NCBI GenBank assembly: GCA_001644045.1
Contig: LUUF01000069.1
Span: 1 to 58,638 of the forward strand
Length of the DNA: 58,638 nt
DNA from: Methylomonas methanica
Lineage (GTDB): Bacteria; Pseudomonadota; Gammaproteobacteria; Methylococcales; Methylomonadaceae
Direction: 5' to 3'
Part shown: positions 53,501 through 58,638 of the stretch, in pieces
Numbering within the stretch: the first letter of the stretch is position 1
Layout: every line of letters begins with the position of its first letter
The notes under the pieces: generated by a model
What the model was told of the DNA's origin: nothing
Seen by the model: only the letters and a program-made list of their open reading frames with translations
Databases searched by the model: none
Made by a program: the position numbers and the translations under genes

Positions 53501-53729
53501 CCGACGGCGCATACAGCATCAACCACAACACATAGGCTAACAATAAATCCTGATAACGAATGCCCCTGCCATCCCATTGCAACAACGCCCGCAGCATGAC
53601 GATGATGACACCGATCAAACCGCCGACGGCCGCCGCGGTACGGTAATCGCCGGTGCCGGAGATCATCGCGATGGCATTGAGGACGGCTTGTAGATAGGCG
53701 GAATCGCCCACGGAGAAGATTTCAAACAT
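50532..53729 (-). CDS. traG: TraG-family mating-pair stabilisation protein
   Basis: The start at 53729 (MFEIFSVGDSAYLQAVLNAI) gives 1065 residues. The N-terminal half (TraG_N) has five or six membrane segments near 35-80 and 325-460 (AAVGGLIGVIIVMLRALLQW, MLWIQLWMPILAVINLFIQM). The C-terminal half is a long Ser/Ala/Gln-rich helical periplasmic or cytoplasmic region. F-type TraG acts in pilus assembly, mating-pair stabilisation and entry exclusion, where its C-terminal part interacts with Eex/TraS of the recipient. Third gene of a traF-traH-traG operon. Confidence 0.9.
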   Translation of the reverse strand: MFEIFSVGDSAYLQAVLNAIAMISGTGDYRTAAAVGGLIGVIIVMLRALLQWDGRGIRYQDLLLAYVLWLMLYAPSVRVSIEDAYTGSVVVVDNVPLGPAVVGSVMSNMGYRTTRLFEQGFGTPSMTGNGFADSLQTLTAVRKNLLSRINLGAANVPNAGSDMETSFANYVRECTLTGVDLNQKSVDAILRDADPLNAIRFDSDIYMTQIYVGGQPQTKTCTDAWADLSVVANGNFATALEGLLQPTLGVPAAADTVPKIQDAFDALAGPGVVDAADYMLMSAIMPMFEKGVIGRHEDGLHWNKAAMVEQAIQQRNTQWAAEQTLFAKIVRPMMAFIEGLSYAIAPIMAFVVMLGNVGIRMNIGYFSMLLWIQLWMPILAVINLFIQMSAAGKMAALTTATYNLPSMMGIYQLDMELQQWLSIGGMLAASTPAITLMLIYRGAVTATHFLGRMDSGDYVNEKIATPDVISPAPVLNAQAQHQYSPLSAVTQTGVDKVLPTFTAGKDMSAAVLSAYSTSEQATSSFMHSVSSTASKSASISSDAFDSRSLGHQIASSSSYTDAYNRQFGEAFAKKHADTGISADQFSALVAGSANAGAKLGNDQLSGAISGRLQNDFKVSQDKSDAIAADISQTVNDSQGYQAGLAKSLALDAQTGTRNVASMGLQNQSLSSLQHSATDAVSASESYQQTLSAQQRFGTQASFGAAETGYKIAHDPGLMERLDRTLDQYGLRGDTQRLASQWKAAGWISDADQAYAAAGMSLLTGFSSPSYRTLDDQQSHLAQISGYQLLGDTFNAPQADQSWDASRNESLKANAPETGKVQTSVEQAQLKDPRAETESLNQRARAQIRSATGKIAGGEARVEAQHDRNLAEREQNSREGFGQLANIKAEHFRQSIAAAANDTPSVAEASFDYLGGGLYNSAKNLEAVGSVSNQHIREFAEFVQQGQAKGMSIWDSIKYASNQSYSGFKDASEVWADQRVNEVADRLTPGQQAYYRAAMFEAFAGIAVAGEYGGTLGIARSQLIEEEGSVEGNDIAKLLKSAAGQGRMDLIDQIGNYNRARGRINY

Positions 53730-53793
53730 GGGAAACCTGCCTTTTATACAACGTGGAAGAAACACATAGCGGGGAGACTCAAGGAATGAGCGT

Positions 53794-55245
53794 TTAAGGA
53801 CTTGGCCAAGCCATCCCTGTAGCCGGCAACTGCGCCACGGTGCCGTAGTGTTTAGGCTTCACGGTGGTCATCAATTGTTGGTAAAACGCCATCAGGGTTT
53901 GCGGATTACCGTAGCGACCGGCGATGGTGACGTATTCGTCCTGGATTTGCTCCCTTGCATCCTTCAAGGCGTCCATCAACAACTTGGCATAGGCGTGGTC
54001 ATTCATATGTGCCGCAGTCTGCACAGCGTTGAGCAAATCGTTGACGATCAGCTGCGCCAATTCCAAGGCAATCACCGGTGCCGCTTCTTCGGCCCAGAGT
54101 TTGGCAATGCCGGCATCCTCCCTAGCCAGGTTATGGATCATGCCGCCGATGGCATCCGGCACGGTTTGCATGAAGGCTTTCTCGCTGTCGGTGATCTGGC
54201 CGCTGTTGGTCGAGAATTTGTAAATCAAGCCATTGCCGCTATTAGCCGATCCCAGCAGGATTTCCATCACCCGTTGCTTCAAGCCCACCAGATTGACGTT
54301 CTGGACGATGGGTTTGAGGCACTGATCGGCATCGTGTCCATCCGAACAGGTGTACATCCTGACGGTTTGATAACTATTGCCGGCGTCATTGCCGTACATC
54401 AGATCCTTGATCCGCAGCACCGGCGGCGGCGCGCTGATGGCATTGTTTTCGCCTTTGCCGTCGGGCGCGGCTTGAGGCGCATCGACGATCACCGTACCGG
54501 AAATACTCATCGCCGCTTCCAGCAAACTGTTGCCGCCAAAGCGGAACCAACCGCCGGCATTTTGATTGACCAAAGCCCGCCAGACCAGGTTGCCTTGAAT
54601 GATCTTGGTCATGTCGGCCGGGTCGTTCTGCTTGATCTGCTGTACCGGATCACCCAGCGTGCTGGTATTGGTCCAGCTGGAAAAGACATCCGAAATGCCT
54701 TGGGTAAATGAGGCATTGGAGAGATTGGTCTTGCTTTGCAGATCGAAGGCTTTGACCGTGTCGTTGACCAAACCTTGAGCCAAACGGCAGGAGTTGCTGA
54801 ACATTTGGTTCATCTCCTGGATTTTCTTTTGCAGGTCGGTCATCACCGAAGCACACCAGGGACACATCGCGCCGACGGCGAGTTGGAATGCATAGCCTGA
54901 GGCATTGGCGGCGACATTGCGCAGCAATTGCACGAACTGGTTGAAGTTGATGAAACTGAAGCTGCCGGCGAACAAATCGATGCCGCCGCAGCCGGCGCTG
55001 AACGACGGCGGCACGAACGAGACCAGGTTGGTATTGGTGATGCCATTGCGCGCCACCAGACTGCCGCCGGTAATCACGCCACGGCGCTGTCCCAAATGCG
55101 CGGTCGGCGCCGTGAAGTTGGTCATGGTGCCGAACATGCTGTCCATTTCCTGTTGCAGGTCGGCATAGGCTGGAACAGCGCTCTCGACCAACAGAATCAA
55201 CACCAGCACCTGGCGATAGCGCAGAGACAATGAAAGTGAAATCAT
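53794..55245 (-). CDS. traH: F-type TraH pilus assembly protein
   Basis: The 483-residue protein has a signal peptide (QVLVLILLVESAVPAYADLQ). Family marks are QQEMDSMFGTMTNFTAPTAH, the GCGGIDLFAGSFSFINFNQF motif, and AVGAMCPWCASVMTDLQKKI with a CxxC. TraH is a periplasmic protein needed for F-type pilus extension. Its start overlaps the traF stop by 4 bp. Confidence 0.93.
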   Translation of the reverse strand: MISLSLSLRYRQVLVLILLVESAVPAYADLQQEMDSMFGTMTNFTAPTAHLGQRRGVITGGSLVARNGITNTNLVSFVPPSFSAGCGGIDLFAGSFSFINFNQFVQLLRNVAANASGYAFQLAVGAMCPWCASVMTDLQKKIQEMNQMFSNSCRLAQGLVNDTVKAFDLQSKTNLSNASFTQGISDVFSSWTNTSTLGDPVQQIKQNDPADMTKIIQGNLVWRALVNQNAGGWFRFGGNSLLEAAMSISGTVIVDAPQAAPDGKGENNAISAPPPVLRIKDLMYGNDAGNSYQTVRMYTCSDGHDADQCLKPIVQNVNLVGLKQRVMEILLGSANSGNGLIYKFSTNSGQITDSEKAFMQTVPDAIGGMIHNLAREDAGIAKLWAEEAAPVIALELAQLIVNDLLNAVQTAAHMNDHAYAKLLMDALKDAREQIQDEYVTIAGRYGNPQTLMAFYQQLMTTVKPKHYGTVAQLPATGMAWPSP

Positions 55246-56252
55246 GGTGAGCTCCCCCTTTGCGCACTGCGTTGCAATGCCTGGATCAGTGACAGTGGAT
55301 CTTGAGTGACCGCAGGGCTTATGCTGCCGGCAGTCGGCAATAGCATCGGCGTGTTACGAATGCCCTGGGTGGTTTGGTATTGGGTGGCATCGATCCAACC
55401 GGTTTCCTTGGCGGCCAGCAGAATCCGTCCAGTAACTTCCTCCAACGACAAGGCGCCTTGCGCCAAAGGCATAATCTGCTTGGGCGGTTTCATCAGAAAC
55501 AGCGCTGGTGTCTGTTCAACGCCCAACATTGCAGCCTGACCGGTATCACGTTTGAACTGACTGAAAAAACCGTTCGGCATTGGTAAACCATCCAGCGACA
55601 CTGGATAGATTTTGAAACCGTAGGCGTTTTCCAGCATCGCCAGAATCGGCGCCTGCACATGGCAATAAGGGCAATCGGACCGAAAGAAAAACAAAATACC
55701 GGCTTGCGCAGCAATCGCTTTCAAGGCGCGTTCGGCCACCACGCTGGCCTGATGATTGGCTTCATTGGCGGCATAGGTAGCCACTGGGCGGCGCACCGTT
55801 TCGTCGAGTTGCGGATCGGACATGACCACGTAGCGCGCGGCGTTGGTAAAGCGCTCGGCTTTATCCATCATCACCCGCTGCAGGTAATAAAACGCGGCCA
55901 CATTCTCGGGACTCGGATCGTCGATGGCCTGGTTCAGGTAATGCTCGAGGTTTTGCTTCAACCAGGCCGAGGACAGTGGCTCGGGCTCTGCAGAAGGCTT
56001 GACTTGAGTTTTGGGTTCAATTTCAGCTTGAACGACGCTTGGTGGTTTGCTGTCAGGCTTGGGCTTTTCCTGATCAGCTTGAATTTCGGGTTGGGTTTTT
56101 TTAACCGGCTCCGGCAACACCTCATACCAAAACCAGCCGCGCTGTTTGTCGACGAAATAGGAAACTTCGGACGTGTCGTCCTTACCCATCGCCAGAGAGG
56201 CTCTGAGACACAAACTCATGATGATCGGTAAAGAAATGGCGTTTCGGTTCAT
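55242..56252 (-). CDS. traF: F-type TraF periplasmic thioredoxin-like protein
   Basis: The 336-residue protein has a signal peptide, a Pro/Lys-rich linker (about 50-90) and a thioredoxin-like domain (about 185-290) with CPYC in ILFFFRSDCPYCHVQAPIL. F-type TraF is needed for pilus assembly, with TraH and others. It is the first gene of the traF-traH-traG operon, reading away from the candidate oriT and mobI. The retained CxxC suggests thiol-redox activity, unlike F-plasmid TraF, which lacks it. Confidence 0.9.
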   Translation of the reverse strand: MNRNAISLPIIMSLCLRASLAMGKDDTSEVSYFVDKQRGWFWYEVLPEPVKKTQPEIQADQEKPKPDSKPPSVVQAEIEPKTQVKPSAEPEPLSSAWLKQNLEHYLNQAIDDPSPENVAAFYYLQRVMMDKAERFTNAARYVVMSDPQLDETVRRPVATYAANEANHQASVVAERALKAIAAQAGILFFFRSDCPYCHVQAPILAMLENAYGFKIYPVSLDGLPMPNGFFSQFKRDTGQAAMLGVEQTPALFLMKPPKQIMPLAQGALSLEEVTGRILLAAKETGWIDATQYQTTQGIRNTPMLLPTAGSISPAVTQDPLSLIQALQRSAQRGSSP

Positions 56253-56286
56253 CGCGCCATTGTCCGTCAGATCTTCCTAGCGACTT

Positions 56287-56390
56287 TTGCAGCTGACGAC
56301 GAAAACGCCATCAGCTGCAAGATGGTTCGAAAAGCTATCGCAGAATCCGACAGTAACGGCAGACGATCGCAAATTCGGCGTCAGCTGCAA
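56287..56390. repeat. Three copies of TCAGCTGCAA
   Basis: TTGCAGCTGA (56287-56296) and TCAGCTGCAA (56311-56320) form a perfect 10-bp inverted repeat with a 14-base spacer. A third copy lies at 56381-56390 in the same orientation as the second. The arrangement could be a protein-binding array of the transfer origin. Confidence 0.85.
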
Positions 56391-56607
56391 TCGTTACCCC
56401 ATACCGGTTGCCTAAAATGCAGGCGTTATTGCGAACGGGCGATGATCCGTAAATCCCAATAGGAAATCGACTTTCGATTTGCCTACGCTAGTAGGGAAAC
56501 GTGGCAACGGTAATCGGCCCGAAATCCGAAGCAATTTCCTGGGTAGGCATGAATCACGCCGTTTTGCCAAGGCAATGCCTAAATGAACCAGCCAGAAAAT
56601 GACAGTG

Positions 56608-56631
56608 AAATGCCTACTGCGGTAGGCATTT
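56608..56631. repeat. Perfect inverted repeat of the TAGGCAT family
   Basis: Arms AAATGCCTAC and GTAGGCATTT with spacer TGCG. Related half-sites recur at least five more times in the same region, including a TAGGCAT/ATGCCTA pair at 56694-56712 just before mobI. Confidence 0.85.
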
Positions 56632-56740
56632 AAAGGTGCAAAACCTACGCACTAAGGCGCTTTCCAAGGCTCGCAATAAACAGAAAATCCCCTTAGGCAT
56701 TGTTCATGCCTATCCCTACAGTTAAGTAATAGGAAAATTC

Positions 56741-57226
56741 ATGTCCAGCGAAGAATCTGTCAAAGCTCAGTCCAAGCTCACCGAACAAGACATACTGCAT
56801 TGGGTCGAAACCCGGTGCGATCATCTCCAGGCGCAAGCCAAAATATTGGTCGATGATTATTGGCGCCAAATGAAAAGCCAGCGCCAGAAACACAGCAAAA
56901 GCGAATTGGGCCGAATCGGCGTCCGCATCCGCTGCCGCGAAAACCAACGCGCATTCAGCATTGAGTGGTACCGCATGGCCACGTTGCGGCAAAACGGTCA
57001 GACCAGGCCCATTGCGCAGTACGTTAAGAAAGGCCGTGGCTATCGTTATCCGCTCGGCAACCTACTGAAAGGCGAACCCACCTGGGAGGCAGAATTAATC
57101 GAAGAACTGGAAACCGAGTTTGCCCATATCCGGCAACAGCTCGATCGATTGGGAAAAATTCGAGATGCGGTGCAACGTTATTGCAGGGTAATTGAAGCCG
57201 AAGCCAATAACAAATTCATCGGTTGA
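56741..57226 (+). CDS. mobI: MobI-like mobilisation protein
   Basis: The 161-residue protein matches the size and layout of MobI of SXT/IncC elements: an N-terminal helix (CDHLQAQAKILVDDYWRQMK), a basic centre with FSIEWYRMATLRQNG, then YVKKGRGYRYPLGNLLKG and a C-terminal helix (ELETEFAHIRQQLDRLGKIR). MobI is essential for initiation of transfer at oriT in those elements. It is divergent from traF across the repeat-rich region. The TAGGCAT/ATGCCTA pair overlaps its leader, possibly for autoregulation. Confidence 0.7.
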   Translation: MSSEESVKAQSKLTEQDILHWVETRCDHLQAQAKILVDDYWRQMKSQRQKHSKSELGRIGVRIRCRENQRAFSIEWYRMATLRQNGQTRPIAQYVKKGRGYRYPLGNLLKGEPTWEAELIEELETEFAHIRQQLDRLGKIRDAVQRYCRVIEAEANNKFIG

Positions 57227-57499
57227 GATTGCACGATTACGAGCATTGTTCCAATGGGCTTGCTAGAAAAATAGACGCCGATGGCGATTACCTGTCGGTC
57301 GGGATGGCCATTCAATTTCAACGATTAATACATCCTGTAATCCATTCGAATGTCCGGAATTCGGCGAGCAAATTGAAATTATCACTGTGTCATAACGGCC
57401 ATTTTGCGACATTCAAGTTTTTCAACGTATGGCGACTGCAAAGCAGTTAGCAGTCGCTCAATGTAAAGCTCCGCTTAAACGTTATCGAAAGGCTGGTGA

Positions 57500-58015
57500 T
57501 TAACGGAACATCCGATCTATTCTATTCAATTGATTTTGATGTTCTATCTCATCCTGCTGGCTTTGTCTCTCGCGCTGCAGGTCTTGTCTTCTTTCTTCGC
57601 TATCATGGAAATCTTTTTGCCTTTGGGAATTTCGCTCATATTTTTCCCATTCTTCAGGACTTGAATCAATAGGGGGTAAATTTATTATCATTTCGCTTGG
57701 CCTTGTATAGGCAGGAGGCTCATTGCGTTCGTCAAGACGTGGTAGTGGAATTATTTGATCTCGTTGATATTTTGGCTGATACCGAGGTTGTTGAGGTAAA
57801 AGCGTACACGCAAACTCTATGCCTGCATTGCACTCGCGAGCAAGTTGCGGAAGGTCGATCCTTCGGTTTCCTGTGAGAGGGGGTAAGTCAGCATCATATC
57901 GCATAGCATTTAGTTGCCGTAACGAATATGACCTATCCTGCGCTTCCGTAGGAAGTGCTGCAAGCAAGAAAAGACCTACTCCAATGTAAGCTGCCGTACA
58001 CAATACTTTAAACAT
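57500..58015 (-). CDS. Secreted protein behind the riboswitch-like leader
   Basis: The start at 58015 (MFKVLCTAAYIGVGLFLLAA) has RBS GGAG and gives 171 residues with a signal peptide ending near residue 25. The mature part has two Cys (ECNAGIEFACTLLPQQPRYQ), a Pro-rich middle and a long charged coiled tail (QRQKDFHDSEERRQDLQRER). No family is recognised. Its 190-base leader contains a GEMM-I-like riboswitch and terminator, so expression probably follows a cyclic dinucleotide. Confidence 0.6.
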   Translation of the reverse strand: MFKVLCTAAYIGVGLFLLAALPTEAQDRSYSLRQLNAMRYDADLPPLTGNRRIDLPQLARECNAGIEFACTLLPQQPRYQPKYQRDQIIPLPRLDERNEPPAYTRPSEMIINLPPIDSSPEEWEKYERNSQRQKDFHDSEERRQDLQRERQSQQDEIEHQNQLNRIDRMFR

Positions 58016-58205
58016 TTCAAGCTCCAGACAAGTGGAAAAAACAAACACCAAACTATTGAAAAAAAGTTTTTTACCCGTTTTTCTGACTTAAATCCCGATT
58101 AGAAGGCAAGAGCTGGTACCGATTTGGTTTCAATTGTCAATCAAATAAATTCAGAATAAAAAGCGTTCACCAATGGCCGCCAATATTGTGAATCGGAAAG
58201 ATCGC

Positions 58206-58330
58206 AAAAAAAAGCCGAGCTACCATTGTGACCATAACGATGGTTACTTTCGGTAGCCCGGCTTTCCTGAAGAGAGGACCCGTGGCTTTCTGACCCTAGC
58301 TTGCGATAGGTTTAGTATTAGTTAACTTTT
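58206..58330 (-). ncRNA. GEMM-I-like (cyclic dinucleotide) riboswitch with terminator
   Basis: On the minus strand the leader shows CTAAACC, a stem capped by a GCAA tetraloop (CCTATC/GCTAGG), then GAAAGCCACGGGTC, a variable loop and AAAGCCGGGCTACCG. This follows the order of the GEMM-I aptamer (AAACC, GNRA-capped P2, AAAGCC, P3, GGGNTACCG). The 3' part GCCGGGCTACC can pair instead with GGTAGCTCGGC, followed by eight T, to form a long terminator (58206-58262). The base before TAAACC is C, where c-di-GMP aptamers have G and cGAMP types A, so the ligand is open. Confidence 0.65.
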
Positions 58331-58520
58331 AGCACGGAAAAACTAACATTTCTACTGAGTGTTTTTGTCAACTTCTAAAAAGACATAACTTACAAGGGGA
58401 GTTAAATTTTTTTATATTTTACTTATTCGTTTGATTTTCTTTGTGTCCTTATTCACTCAATACGATCGTCAGCTTTTCGTTAGTTACTTGCCCTACATAA
58501 ACTAAGGTGAATGTCGCCTT

Positions 58521-58598
58521 GGGGTCGTCTGTACTCGGTGGCGACCGGCCGCTTTCGGGAATCAGAATTCAATGACAGCTTTCGGGCGATGAATCTGA
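58521..58598 (+). repeat. Dispersed repeat, copy 2
   Basis: Near-identical inverted copy of 13130-13208, containing GGTCGTCTGTACTCGGTGGC and ATCAGAATTCAATGACAGCT. It lies 190 bp beyond the riboswitch-like leader, near the window end. Confidence 0.85.
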
Positions 58599-58638
58599 GG
58601 AGTAGACAGTCTCTGTCCGACTGATCCCCGCCACGAAT

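Larger units (their letters stand above)
56253..56740. other. Candidate oriT region between traF and mobI
   Basis: This 488-bp intergenic region is crowded with repeats. Three copies of TCAGCTGCAA or its complement lie at 56287-56390. A family of TAGGCAT/ATGCCTA motifs occurs at about 56483, 56541, 56574, 56608-56631, 56694 and 56706. It is bounded by divergent traF and mobI. In SXT and IncC the origin of transfer lies beside mobI, so this is the best oriT candidate. It must also hold the two divergent promoters. The nic site was not identified. Confidence 0.6.
43068..58638. mobile_element. Integrative conjugative element, left part (SXT/R391- and IncC-like)
   Basis: Integrase beside a tRNA-Asn fragment, lytic transglycosylase, SetD/SetC-type activators, F-type TraG/TraH/TraF and MobI with a candidate oriT together define a conjugative element. 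The boundary at 43068 is set by the tRNA 3' end. The rest, including relaxase, coupling protein and the reconstituted tRNA, should lie to the right beyond the window. The gene set recalls SXT/R391 and IncC, but the integration site differs from the prfC site of SXT. Confidence 0.8.

Noticed and set aside
53848..54711. Long plus-strand open frame opposite traH (287 codons)
   Set aside because: The TraH frame on the minus strand is unmistakable and this frame has no RBS or motif.
57223..57450. 75-codon frame after mobI
   Set aside because: The start overlaps the mobI stop, but composition is not protein-like and no RBS or homologous pattern is seen.

Overview
The window looks like a gammaproteobacterial chromosome with moderate GC, carrying two accessory regions around a stretch of ordinary metabolic genes. 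Gene families and codon use would fit a Methylococcales-type methanotroph or a related sulfide-exposed gammaproteobacterium. That is inference: no pmo, mxa or rRNA gene lies in the window.

Region 1 (1 to about 10.4 kb) is a prophage- or satellite-like island. It holds a terminase small-subunit-like gene, BRO-N, Rha and KilA-N regulators, three AlpA/excisionase-like HTH genes, a P4-satellite Ash/Icd-like leader and a tyrosine integrase. Cargo includes a SmbP-like metal-binding protein, a DUF4258/HTH toxin-antitoxin-like pair with an operator, and a stand-alone NucA/NucB nuclease. Region 2 (10.4 to 14.8 kb) has a YciI-family protein, a SulP transporter, a decayed recombinase-associated gene, one copy of a dispersed repeat and a TPMT-type methyltransferase.

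Region 3 (14.9 to 26.9 kb) is the main metabolic block. A divergent FisR-like sigma-54 activator faces a long same-strand run: persulfide dioxygenase, TauE/SafE exporter, PsiE-like protein, Tat-exported multicopper oxidase with Met/His-rich inserts, HMA-TauE fusion, CydP, CydA, CydB, CydX, DUF2892 protein and sulfide:quinone oxidoreductase. A palindromic activator site and a -24/-12 promoter lie between activator and run. The block reads as a sulfide-oxidising respiratory module: SQR feeds electrons to quinone, a bd oxidase passes them to oxygen, the dioxygenase and exporters handle persulfide and sulfite, and copper proteins are mixed in. A TolC-MFP-RND efflux operon follows.

Region 4 (32.7 to 41.2 kb) has a kinase-like protein, a beta-carbonic anhydrase, a cupin, a Crp/Fnr regulator and a second sigma-54 module. 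In the latter, a MetOD1-type regulator faces a DUF938 methyltransferase, a truncated carbonic anhydrase, an SDR and a YdhR-like gene. A DUF4405/cytochrome c fusion and two unannotated small membrane proteins also lie here.

Region 5 (41.2 to 43.1 kb) is a gene-poor scar with a KilA-N pseudogene and the 3' half of a tRNA-Asn. Region 6 (43.07 kb to the window end) is one side of an integrative conjugative element with SXT/R391- and IncC-like parts: integrase next to the tRNA fragment, an IS630 insertion, a variant Fic protein, a lytic transglycosylase, SetD/SetC (FlhD/FlhC) activators, a UPF0175/DUF3368 toxin-antitoxin pair, F-type TraG, TraH and TraF, MobI, and a repeat-rich candidate oriT between traF and mobI. 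Near the window end a GEMM-I-like riboswitch with its own terminator precedes a small secreted-protein gene, and a second, inverted copy of the dispersed repeat follows.
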